This document shows, in pieces, positions 22,313-33,800 of a stretch of 64,000 nt of DNA; positions within the stretch are counted from its first letter, which is position 1; each line of letters starts with the position of its first letter. The DNA lies in NCBI GenBank assembly GCA_048772705.1, contig JBLWGC010000047.1, forward strand, positions 151,243 through 215,242, read 5' to 3'. The notes beneath the pieces were generated by a model that had not been told where the DNA came from, did no database searches, and was given only the letters and a program-made list of their open reading frames with translations. This DNA is from Leidyana gryllorum EB-2025a. Taxonomy: Eukaryota; Apicomplexa. The position numbers were made by a program, and so were the translations under genes.

Positions 22313-23724
22313 ATGGACAACATCACATGGAAATTAAGGCCAGGCGTTATCTAGGGTATTTCACCCTCAAAACGGTATGATTACTCCCCAGCGGATGTCA
22401 ATGCTCGAAACCAGGGTTGTTATATCATTGCGTTCTCTCATATTGGTATTGGATCGTGCATATGGATACTATTAGATTACCTTCGGCCGCAATTGCACTT
22501 ACTGTCTGTGACAATATTGTTCGCCTTCCTGTTGGTCGCTATCTTAGGGTGGGTGATTCCAGCTTTGCGATTGACAGCAAGTTTCCTGCTCAGAGTCACT
22601 GCGACTATTCAGCGATCCGTGACCCTAACCTGGGTGTACTCCGTACTCACTCTTGCATTGGCTATCACTGTCCTACTGCTGGCGTTGGACTTTCTGGATA
22701 CTATAGACTTTTTACCGATACCTCCCGCTCATCCGGTAGGCTGGCCTCATTGATTCCACATGACCTTCGTAGACGTCTGTCAATGACGAAATCGGCATCA
22801 CCGGAGGCCATACACATGGAGGCACCTTTCTTCAAGCCGTACAGACTTTGTGGACAACTCCTTTGACGCTCTTGGGATTACGGGCGGTTGAACGAAAGCC
22901 TTCGTTCCCTGTCGAAGATCGGACATATGGGGACGATTTCACGGCTTATGCCCGTAACGCTTTCCCGACTAGCCGGCGTTATCTAAAACATCAGCACAAC
23001 AGTCTACTCCACCGACGGTCGCATGCGGAGCCTCCTGAGACGCTGCAAGGCCTCGAGAAGGCTATAGCAGAGGATGTAGTCGATCTGATGGAAGAGAGAG
23101 AAGCTGGTCAGCAGCTAGTACAGCAGGGGAGCCGGCTTCGTGCTCAACGATGGGCAGATGGTGCTGGTCTGCCTAATCAGGTGGAAGATGGCTCAGCGAA
23201 CTTGAAAGCTAACGGAACAGCTGAGGGCAGCAAACTGGATCTGTTAGGTTTGGAGAAGAAGAGCTCTTCTGGAGAAGCAGAAGAGGTGTCACTGGAGGAA
23301 TTACCCCCTGAGGTGGCCGATTTACCCGAAGATTTGCAGATGACCGTGACTGCGACGACCAAAACGCTCAAACACAGTGAGGTTCTCGACCAATTACTAT
23401 CAAACTTCCTTGATTGCAGTCGTTAAAATGATTTCTGGAATCATTCTGGCAGTGATGTTCCTATATATGCTATACGCTGACTGGATCATCACAAGTTTCG
23501 CATTAAACCAATGGTAAGGAGGGCATTGATTCCAATTCTCATTGTGATTTAGTACTTCATTCGACTCCTTGGATGACATCCCGGACCAATTTGAGCCTCT
23601 GTTGTCTCATTCGCCTCTGGAAAGTATTGAAGCGGATCAATTGAACCTCAAAGACTCTCCGTTGGTTCCGGCCCCATTGCCAACTCCTCCTCCTTCACCT
23701 CCCCGAGGAGCTCCTGTAGTTTGA
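22313..23724 (+). CDS. Four-helix membrane protein, unrecognised
   Basis: Exons 22313-22345, 22415-22735, 22845-23376, 23420-23513, 23553-23724; 383 residues. The first join (donor GTTATC, 69 nt) is the weakest, but it is the only one that supplies an ATG in frame with the first helix. Membrane segments: CYIIAFSHIGIGSCIWILL, SVTILFAFLLVAILGWVI, WVYSVLTLALAITVLLLAL, and late SGIILAVMFLYMLYADWII. A long soluble loop between helices 3 and 4 holds a Glu-rich helical region (EKAIAEDVVDLMEEREAGQQ). The C-terminus is Pro-rich. The 43-nt intron at 23377-23419 removes an in-frame stop at 23424. The end overlaps the opposite-strand TPR gene by 88 nt. Confidence 0.55.
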
Positions 23725-24480
23725 GAACAGGGTGAGCGATCATCGGTCAGAGCTGTGGGACAGCAGACGGGTCTTCCTGGTCGTAAGAGCATGAACGCTT
23801 CGTCGTTATCGTGCACGACACGATAACCAGTTTCATAGAAGTGGAGGTCGCCAACCCATCTGAAGGCAGCAAGTATAATTCTGCAGAGTCAGCGGTTTGA
23901 TTGGGGCTCACCTGTCATTGAAAAGTCGTGCGGTTCCTGTGTCGCTGCTTATACGATTATCAATGGCCACTGCCTCGTCGAGCTCTTTGTTGAGTTGCGT
24001 TTCATCGCCATTGCTCAACATCTTGGCAGTCTTCATGGAGGATATGGCTTCTCCGAGCTCTCCAAAATTGAGAAGTGCCCTTCCACGAGTCCAATGTGCT
24101 TCGAAACAATTCGGATTGAAGGAGATCGCTCTGTCAGCAGCGAGGATGGCTTTGAACCAGGAGTTCTCCATGAGGAACGTTTGTGCGACAGCTTCCATGT
24201 ATATAGCTCTATTTTCTGCATCACCAAGACCAGCTCTTTTAAATTGAGTACGAGCGTTATCGTAATGTCCAGCGGCTGCTAGTCTATTGGCTTCCTGTCG
24301 GTGGCGATAAGCGACTTCGAGAGGGATAGATATTTTGGGGGGCACACTGATATTGGGAGGAGCATCGATTTCCTCTTCGAATTGCTGGGCGAATAGCGTT
24401 CTGGTTCGTTCTGCTTGGTCGGATCGGTTTGTGTCGCCAGTTTGGGTTGATGAAGGGAATTTGAGCTGCCAGGGAGTCAT
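23637..24480 (-). CDS. TPR protein, TTC33-like
   Basis: Exons 24480-23912 and 23880-23637 (31-nt intron); about 270 residues. Three helical repeat units are readable: RQEANRLAAAGHYDNARTQF, AVAQTFLMENSWFKAILAAD, and HWTRGRALLNFGELGEAISS, matching TPR consensus (W/A..G.A....G....A...). The FAQQFEEEI leader and the NPNCFEAHWTRGRALLNFGE block resemble animal TTC33 by eye. The C-terminal exon (FRWVGDLHFYETGYRV...) is less certain. The frame stays open to a stop at 23637 and thereby overlaps the last exon of the opposite gene; an undetected intron could end it earlier. Its ATG is 53 nt from the CCT1 ATG. Confidence 0.7.
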
Positions 24481-24533
24481 TGCAGACTTTTTTTCAAGGG
24501 TACTCTGAAAGTTTTGTGTTTGGGTACCGCGAG

Positions 24534-26343
24534 ATGGCTGCCACGGCTGCGCCAGTGACCGCCTTTATGGCGGATAGAGAGAGTGGAGAGGATGTTCGTT
24601 CCCAGAATGGTGAGTGTATTGGTGTGGCGTTAGCGTGACATGATGTTGCAGTGACTGCGGCTAACACGCTTGCGAATATTCTGAAGAGTTCATTGGGTCC
24701 CCAGGGTTTGGACAAGATGCTGGTGGACGGTATCGGCGAGATGACGATTACGAACGACGGTGCAACCATTTTGAAGCAGTTGGAGGTTCAGCACCCTGCT
24801 GCTAAGGTGTTGGTTGATCTGAGTGACTTGCAAGATCAGGAAGTAGGTGATGGAACGACTACCGTGGTGTTGTTGGCTGCTGAGCTGTTGAAGAGGGGCA
24901 ACGCTTTGATTCAACAGGGTGTGCATCCAACGTGGGTGGTGACAGCATTCAAGTCGGCAGCCAAAGAGGCGGTGAAGTACATTCAGTCGAATTTGACGAT
25001 GCGATTGGATCAGAATGCGGATCCGGAATTACTGAAGAACATTGCTCGTACGTCTTTGAGTTCCAAGTTGATTGGCGGGGAGGACGATTTTTTCGCCAAT
25101 CTGGTGTGCGAGGCTGTGCCAAAAGTGCGTTTCGAGGATGAGAAGACAGGCAAAGTGAAGTATCCGGTTAAATCCATAAACATTCTCAAGACTCACGGGA
25201 AGAGTACTCGGGAATCTATGGTTGTGGACGGTTTTGCTCTGAGTCACATTGGGCGAGCCGCTCAAGGGATGCCGATGAGAGTGGAGAAGGCGAAGATTGC
25301 CATTCTCGAGTTTCCTCTGAAACAATATAGAGCACAACTAGGCGTCCAAATATTGGTCAAGGAGGCTGAGGAATTGGAGAAAATCCGTCTCAAGGAGAAG
25401 GATATCTGCAAGGACAGAGTGGAGAAGATATTGGCGGCTGGTGCCAACGTTATCCTCACTTGTGAGGGCATTGATGATATGGCTCTCAAGTACTTTGTCG
25501 AAGCCAAAGCTCTGGCTGTCCGACGTGTGCCCCGCGCTGATCTCAGGAGAATCGCTCGGGCCACTAACGCTCGTCCGGTGATTACTATGGCCAAACCAGA
25601 TGGTGACGAGGAGTACTTTGATCCCGCCTGGTTGGGTGAGGCTGACGAAGTGTGCGAGGAGAGAGTCGGCGATTGGGATTACATCTTTGTGAAAGGATGC
25701 CAAGGTGGCCGAGCTGCGTCCATTATCCTGAGAGGAGCCAATGACTACTTGGTGGACGAGGTCGACCGCTGCGTGCACGATGCCATCTGCACCGTCAGTC
25801 GCACACTCGAGTCCAACCAAGTGTGTCCCGGTGGTGGTGCCGTGGAGACTGCGTTATCGGTCTATCTAGAGGACTTCGCCCGTACAATGGTGAGTTTGTT
25901 TGGTGGTCAAGTGTTCTCACATCGTGTGTCTGTGTGTGTGTCTTAGGGTTCCAAGGGGCAAGTGGCTGTTGCCGAGTTTGCTGAAGCTCTGAACATCATT
26001 CCGAAGACTTTGGCTGTGAATGCGGCTAAGGACGCTACTGAGCTGTTGGCTAAACTGCGTGCTGCTCACTGGAGGTCTCAGAAACAAGATTTCGCTGAGG
26101 AAGACGTTCAGTACAAGTGGTATGGATTGGACTTGGTGAATGGAACTGTTCGGAACAATCTGAAGGCCGGCGTTCTGGAGCCGGCTATGATTAAAATCAA
26201 AGCTATCCGGTAAGTAATGTGATGGTTGGGGTCACACGACTGCAATTTTTGAAATCAGGTTTGCGACCGAGGCTGCTGTGACCATCCTGAGGGTGGACGA
26301 CATTATCCGGTGTCATCCGGAGGAGGATATGGGTCAGCAGTGA
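24534..26343 (+). CDS. CCT1: T-complex protein 1 subunit alpha (CCT1)
   Basis: Exons 24534-24609, 24652-25889, 25947-26209, 26259-26343 (introns 42, 57, 49 nt); 553 residues, the normal length. One of eight subunits of the cytosolic chaperonin that folds actin and tubulin. Group II chaperonin motifs: SLGPQGLDKMLVD, TITNDGATIL, EVGDGTTTVV, GGGAVE, and the C-terminal KAIRFATEAAVTILRVDDII. Subunit alpha is chosen from the N-terminus (RESGEDVRSQNVTAANTLAN) and the LEPAMIKIKAIRFATEAA tail; these are typical of alpha rather than other subunits. The opposite-strand SNF2 gene ends 12 nt past this stop. Confidence 0.93.
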
Positions 26344-26355
26344 GGAGGGTGTTGG

Positions 26356-29300
26356 TCAGATGCAACTGTCATCTGGCTCTTCTTCTTCGAGGGGATTGTT
26401 GTCGTCATTCGTGGGGTTAAGGAGGATATCACGTAGATCCTTGAGACTAGCGCCACCAGCGTCAACTTTACCGTTCTCGAGCGCAGCGGCAGCCATCATC
26501 CTTTTGACCTTTTGCTTTTTGACCACTGCCTCTTCCACTGTATTCCGCGTTACTACTCGGTACACTCTAACAGGCCGGGTCTGTCCAATTCGGTATATAC
26601 GGTCAATTGCCTGATCCTCAACATGGGGATTCCACCAGGGGTCCATAACATACGCCACGTGAGCGGCCGTCAGAGTCTGTGCAGCATCAGAATGTGAAAC
26701 AAAGGGGGGGGGAGGGTGTTGACTTACCAGTCCAGTTCCCGCAGCTTTAATGCTGGCCAACATGACCATATTGTGATTGACATTCTGAAACTCGTTGACA
26801 ATGGTTTCTCTCTTCTTCATCGACAACTTTCCATCAAACAAACTCGTTCGGACTCCGCGTCGTGTGAGTGCCTCCTGAACGTGCGTCAGCAGCTGCGACA
26901 AACATCATTTGACTCAGAATCTTCACTACAAAGTTGATTGGCTTACCTTTACGAATGTAGAGAATACCACAATCTTGTTGGGTTTGCCATCTGACTGCTT
27001 TTCGAGGAGATCTTGGGTTATTCGGTCACAAAGACCCCGAATTTTACTCGATTCCACAAATGGCCTCTCTTCTTCGCAGTCAAACACGGAATCCTTCGCT
27101 GCCTCTCTCATCCGTTGAGCCTGGCGCAGTTGAGCTTCAGATTTTCGGACCAATTGCTTCTTGCTGAGAGGCTTGCGACATATGGGGCAGTGGGCATTGA
27201 TCTGTTTGGTGGTGCTGTCGAGCCATTCTGAGATGCACCCAAAGTGAAACAGATGGGAGCAGCCACTGATCGTGTCCGGTGTGTCTCCCAAACATATTGG
27301 ACACACATCCGCCAAAGAGTCTCCTTCAAGTAAGGAGGCCATTTGATTGGTGCCCAACAGCTGATCGATGAGTGGGTTGAGGTCTTTATCGTTCCGCAAA
27401 AGTATATTGTCGAGTTGCACCCGAATATGATCAGCTACAACACTCTCAGTGTTGGCCATCAGACGTAGATGCGTTAAAACAGTCCATAGCTGGGCAGCCT
27501 GTGCCTTATCAGCTCGTTGAGCGGCCTTTTGAGCTGTCCGAGCCAAAGCTTCATACCGCTCCCACTCCTCCGCGTTCATTTTGATCCAAACCATATGTAT
27601 GGTCTTTGGCGGAAGTGTGCCCAAATCGTTGGATTCGTTGCTATTGGCGCCGATTTCGACGGTCTGAATGGTCTCAGTGGTGTTCAAGTTGAGATTTCCA
27701 GTCAGCGAGCTCGCAGGTGAGCTGTTGCTGACGGAGTCGCTGTTAGGTGTTGAGCTCGTGGCATTATTGGAGGGATCTTCTGCACTGGAAGTGCCGCCGG
27801 CTTCAGCAGCCGTGTCGATCCTATCGAGAATGGTCTTTTTCCGTCTGAGGAGTATCCATTGAATAGCGGCCTGAATTCGGCACCGAGCGCGTTTGTCCTT
27901 GAGGAGGTTTTTCTTTGCGTCTCCGCCGAGCGCACTCTTGAAGTTTTGTTTGGTATCAAAAGGTTGGACTCTTAAAAAGTTCAGCAAGGGTCCGAGATCT
28001 TCAATCTTGTTTTGGAGCGGAGTACCGGAGAGACACCATTTGTAGAGCCCTTGCAGTTGGAGGGTGGCAACAGTGGTGCGGCTATTGGCGTTCCGGATAG
28101 TGTGTGCTTCGTCCAATATGATGCGTCTCCAGAAAATATTGTGGAGAGCGCTGGGCTCGAGTTTGCTGTCCATTTGGGAAGCCGCTTGGCAGACGGTACT
28201 GTAAGTGGTAACGACGAAAAGCTTTGTGGATAACGACAGCGTATCGACGTGATTCCTCTCCGTCCCGTAGTAGGAGAAGATTAGATCTGAATGAAGGGTG
28301 GTGTGATCACGTAACTGTGCTCTCCAGGTATTGAGAACGGATTTCGGACAAACGATGAGTGTGGCATCACTTTTGACGTGGGGTTTGCCGTCGACCATAA
28401 CTTGATCCTCTTCGGGTACCTCTTTGTTATGTCCGGCTCGTCCTCCCCGTTTCCTGCGTTTCTCGTTCTCCATCTTGAAGAGGCTCTGGCCGTGTTCCTC
28501 AATCTTTTCCTGAACCACAGGATCCAAAAGAGCACAGGCGATAGACTGTATAGTCTTTCCGAGTCCCATATCATCAGCCAAGATACCTCCTTTGGGGGGT
28601 TTGAGGTCTTTGACAAACACGTGGTGCCCTCCCAAGATACGGCATTCGGCAACTTCGTCTCTGACGGGGTGCCGTCTCCATATCTGCCATTCGCCTTTCT
28701 CTTTCAACACTTCTCTCAAATCCAATCGCGACTGGTCTTCCATTTCTCGCATCCACCACACGCCTTTGCGTTGGTGTGCGAGCAGCTCAGACTTGAGACC
28801 TGGGACTTTGGCATCGACGTCCTGCATATTGGCCCATTCCTTCATGGAGAACATATCATTGATCCGGTTGGCCAAATCTTCGGTGTCTTCTTCGACGGTG
28901 GCCTCAACGGGACGTCTCAGAGGACCAGCGTCCTCGTTGTTGGCCTCCCCATTGAGCAGAGAGGCGGGCAATTTCTGGAACCCGTCTTCGTCCAGTTCGT
29001 AGTTCTCGTCTTCGACTGCTTGCAGAAAGTCGTCGTCCAGAAGGGTTTGTTGGGAGACTTCGGAGAGATTATGGCGCGCGAGCTGACAGGAAGTGCTCAA
29101 AGTATTGTCATCGGGGCCGGGTGTGAAGACATTGAGGGGCTCAAAAGCAAAACTTCGAAAAGTATCTTTCCCACGCGGCAAAGCCGACCACCCGAACGAT
29201 CCCGCAGGGGGGGGCGGGGAACTGATACTGAATCGCGCTCGGTCAGAGGGGAACACATAGTCGACATTGGGGTACTCTTGGAACCCATTATTATTGGTGC

Positions 29301-30669
29301 GATCTCTTCGGGGGCAGAGACAGGAGAGGACGCAGTCTCGACCATAAAAGTTGGTTGCGAGACGGCCTGTGGTCAAAGTGAGGGGGTTAACGGCTCCGAA
29401 GATACTTTGGGAATCGTCAGCAAGTCGCCGTCGAGCATAGGTGGCCCAAACCCGGTCGGAGACGAGACACTGTAAAAGTTCATTGGGTTCGAGGGCATCG
29501 ATATAAATGCTGACGGGTTTCCGATACCGTTGATACGAAGAATCGCTCTCCGCAAAGGTGATAACGTGATCGCCCCCTTCGAGTTTCGCCATTGTCCGGG
29601 CTGGAAACTCGTAGCGAGTTCGGAAGAGCACCGGTTGGGTACATATAGTCTCGACAATAGCGCTCGCCACGGGAGGCAGAAAGCCGGCGACTTGGGTCGA
29701 AGTGCTCGTCATCAAAACTCCAATGCCGGCCCGCCATTGCATTGTAGACTCATCGATCCAACTGAAGAGTCGAAATCTCATTTCCCGATCTAAATGAGCC
29801 AACCTCCAGCAGTTCTCAAACTCTTGGGTGGGTTCCACGTAGGTGTGAATGATAGCGCAACATCTCATATTGTCAGTATACGTCATGTGACGGTAGTCCA
29901 CGACTCCTCTCTCCCATATAATTCCACAGTCTCCGTTTCGGGTCGGAGACATCAACTCCGCCACCGACCGGTGCTGTTGGTGGCCACCCGCCTCACCGTC
30001 ATTTTCGAGCGAATTTGTAGTCGAAGCAGCGCCCTGAGGGACAACAGCGCCCTCACTCTCCTCGTCATCGTCGTCGTCGTCTATTGCAATTGCCTCCTCC
30101 GGATTCAACGCGTCCAAATCAACCAATACTGGAGATGGACGGGGGGGGCGAGCCGCCGATCCGGAAGCAGTCGTCGAGGGGGGATGTTGATAGCCATCCA
30201 AATCACCAATCTCGCGTCCATTCAACTCTATGATTTCACACGAACTACTCGCCGGGGTACACTCTCCCCCACTGCTCTCTGCCCCCACATTCACACTCTC
30301 TCGCAACGGCGGTAACTCGGGGGTCTCAAGTTGAGCTTCAGCTTCAGCGGGCGGTAACATTTCCTGATCCTCCCGGATCGCAGTCTCGGCGGCGGGTGGA
30401 GAGTTCACATCACCATCAGCGACGCCCACAGACTCCGCTTTCTCGGCGTCTCCCTCAGTCCCGCCGCCGCCGCCGGTACTGGTGGTCGACCAGCTACCTT
30501 TGATGAGAGTTGTCTCCTCCTGACGACCGGTCAAGAATAGACTGGTGGCTTCCTCTACACTCAATTGGGGTCCACGGGCTAAGGACCCGTCAAGTAGTCC
30601 TTCATCTCGACGCACACGTTTCGACTCTGGTTCAGACCATGAGGTACTTGAAGCTGGCCGAGGGGGCAT
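26356..30669 (-). CDS. SNF2 ATPase with embedded RING finger, Rad5/HLTF/Rad16 type
   Basis: Exons 30669-26947, 26892-26728, 26676-26356 (introns 54, 51 nt); 1402 residues. Nuclear DNA translocase of the branch that also acts as ubiquitin ligase in damage tolerance or repair. ATP-binding GGILADDMGLGKTIQS at about residue 700, DEAH at about 853, LKLSGTPL-like motif III (LSGTPLQNK), a C3HC4 RING (CPICLGD...CSHLFHFGC...HCPICRKPL, about 1120-1165) between the two lobes, then QAIDRIYRIGQTRPV in the last exon. The N-terminal 250 residues are acidic and disordered. No HIRAN domain is evident, so Rad5 versus Rad16 versus another member is open. The second intron carries a C-run near its branch region. 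Confidence 0.9.
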
Positions 30670-30840
30670 ATGATACTTAATTTTTTTGACGCTACTCTGA
30701 CTGACTAACTCTCAAGTTCAAGTTCATAAGGCTATGTTGGCGGCGAAAGGACTGAATGACGCTGGCGTATTCGGCAACATGGGAGCCATCCCAATACTCA
30801 TTAGTCCCGATACTGCGTGTGTGGAATGGGACCCCATAGG

Positions 30841-33800
30841 TTAAAGCAACTTTAGAAAACCCTCACCGAGCTCATTCGCAGAATGCTTATCTTTGCGCTC
30901 GCTCTGACTCTGAGTCTGCTTCGCAACCTCCTTCTCCAACTTGTCCAGCCTCTGACGCAAAGTGCCTACGCTCTGAATCATAAACGGCATCAACTCGTCT
31001 TGGTACCCAGCCAGCCATGCCAACTCCATGGCCACCTCTGGCCGCACCAACGGATTGCACACCTGCACAACGCAACAAATCAAGTCATTCAGTCAGTCAG
31101 TCATTCAGTCAGTCAGTCAGTCAACCAGTCAACCCCCAAACTCTCTCCCCAATCCTACCTGCAGACAGGCAGCAAAGTGCTGCGGGCTCTTGAGCTCATC
31201 AACAAAGTACTGCAACAGCGCTTCAGCGATCGCCGGATCACCCGAAGTACGAGCGATCGCCATCGCCTGCTCGTACTGATGGAACTTCTTTGCTAACTCG
31301 ATCGCGTGAGTATACTTCCCATTCTTCTCGTACAACGACAAAGCCAATTGCTTCATCTCAATCAACTGCATAACAATGTGACGACCGCAACAATGACCAC
31401 CGAGTGACAAACAATGACCACCGAATGACAATGACAGAACCCCAACAGCAACCGGAACAATTACAGAACCCCAACAGCAACCGGAACAATGACAGAACCC
31501 CAATAACAGCCGACATATAGATCATAACAATCCACAGCAAACCGAAAACATCGAACATCGATCGAACCACCGACCAAGTAACTCACCTCGTGTTTCTCGA
31601 GCTTCGCAGCCAATTCTGGTTGATCAAAGTTGTCATAAGCCGAAATACTCTTCCGTAGCTTCTCAACGTCCTTTCTGTCCAGATACAGCTCGTGCAACGC
31701 GTCATTCACAATAGTCGTGTGCTCGTTCGCACGCGCCTGCTCGTCCTCCAGCCAGCTCGCCACCAATGCCATCGGACTCAAATTAATTCGAGACGCCTCC
31801 AATGACAAACGATGACTCTTGATCGTTTGGATCACTCGCAGGTGTTCGATCTGACCACTCAGAGCCGACAGTAACTGATTCAGCATCGTCGGATGCTCCT
31901 CCAAGTACAGCACCAATGCTTTGTACAGAATGTCCAGATTCGTCACTTTTTGGAGAATAGACAGGAACTGCTCGTGCTCCCAAGCGATACTGCTGTGGTT
32001 CAGAATCACACTGGCCGCCTGGTCGTACTCGTTGTACGACAGATACAACAACACCTCTGCTTTCCACAGCTTCTCGGCCTCACAAACTTTGATCAGTTTA
32101 GGCACATTCAGCCGCCCAGCCGTCACCACCGGAGCACTCTTGAGGAAGTCCAACAACTGCTCGGGTTTGTACTTGGCGTACACAATACCCATCTCTGTAT
32201 ACAGGCCAATGTTACCCTTCCCTGTGGCCACACCCGCCTCCAAGAACTCCAACAGCTCACTCGAGTACCCAGCCGACTCGTAAGCGTTGATCAGCCGCTC
32301 CAAATGATCCGAGTTGTTGATAACGTTCAGACCAGCCGAATGGGCAATCTTCAACTGACCATTAGCCACACTCGCCAGGGCCACCTCAGTCCAGGACTTG
32401 GCACTCCCAGCTCGCTTGGCACTCTCATAAGCCGCGTTGTACTCACCCAACTTGATCAGACACAGAGTCAACTTAGTGTGGTTAGGCACCTTGGCATAGA
32501 AAACTTTCGCCGCCTTGTAACTGTTCGTGGCCCTCTCCACATCGCAGTCAGCCTCGGCTGCCAAACCCTCTTCGTACAACCGATCACCAATCATCTGAGT
32601 GTTGGCTGTATGGGCCCCGACCAAGAAGGTTTCCAGAGGACTCCACTGCCCAGTCCGGGCCAAACAGTACGCCAACTCGGAGTCCACGTCTCCCATTGAG
32701 CCAACTCGTTGAGCTCGCAGCTTCCGCAGAAACTCAGCGAGTTCCGAGAACTGTTTCGCTTGTTTGGCACATTGGATCACCCGTTTGTACTCAACGCACT
32801 TCTCAGCTTTGCCGTAAAACAACATTGCTTTCACCACCCATTCGCCTGCAGCAGTCTCCTCTCCGGCTGCCAGTCTCTCTTCGGCCTTGTCCAGCTCTGC
32901 GAGGGCCAGAGACTGCCATACAGTGGTATCCTTGGCCTTCTCGGCATAGGCCTCGGCTTGGCTGAAGTCCTGCATCTTGTACAACAGAATGTCCAGTGCC
33001 TTCTCGTTCATGTTGAACTTTTTGTACACCATCAGTGCTTCTTCGTACAACTTGAACTCCTCACTCGTGGCCACAGCGGCAACTTGGTGGGGGTCAAACG
33101 CGTCCAACCGGTTGATATAATCCTTAACCTTCTCAGGCTTGGCCGACATGGCAGTCAACAAGAGCAAATTCTGGAACGCCGACGAGTTACTCAGAGTCTC
33201 GCCATCCAGTCCGGAACCGCTGAAAGTCACAGTCTTCTGGAGAACAATGCGTTCGAGCAGTTCCAATAGTTCACTCTCCAACTTGGCGTCCACGAAGGCT
33301 TTGACTACGCACGAGATCTCATCCACAGCAGAAGCTTCGGACAAAGCGGTGGCAGTAATCTGATCGACCAGTTGACGACGGTATTCCTTGTTGTCGTCGC
33401 TCAACACCTGAGCCCACACCTCAGGACTCTTGCGCTGGATCAGATACTTGGCCTGAATTCTGAACAGACCATTGCGATTGGTGATGCTGATCAACTCTGC
33501 GTCGCATTGGCCTCGCATATACGCGATGACGGCCATATGGGGGTCTTTGTTCTCGCAGTATTGACCAATAGTTCGGGGGTCATAGTTCAGATTGGTGCTC
33601 AGGAACTTCTCGGGGTCGCGGTTGGTGTCGATGTACACTTTGGCAACGGCATTGTTCAGAACAGCATCGGTGAGACCCTCTTCGATCCGTTGTTCCATCC
33701 AGGGCAGAATGAGACTCAGACGGCCGCGGTTCTCCATCTCGGGGATCAGAGGTTCCAGTGGGCACTGTCCACGCACTCTATCCAACAAGTCGGTGACCAC

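Noticed and set aside
22460-22479. 20-nt intron giving a start at 22395 (MSMLETR) for the four-helix protein
   Set aside because: Below any length seen here; the 69-nt intron at 22346-22414 gives an ATG at 22313 and a complete first membrane helix.
23424-23426. Stop TAA followed after 1 nt by ATG 23428, as two separate genes
   Set aside because: A 43-nt GT-AG intron (23377-23419) removes this stop and continues in frame into the fourth membrane helix, so one gene is more likely.
28378-29475. 365-residue + strand frame inside the SNF2-RING gene
   Set aside because: Antisense to helicase motifs I to Ia; low-complexity translation with no partner exons.
31083-31134. CRISPR-like spacing in the CAGT tract
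   Set aside because: Simple tetranucleotide repeat without spacers, inside a eukaryotic intron.
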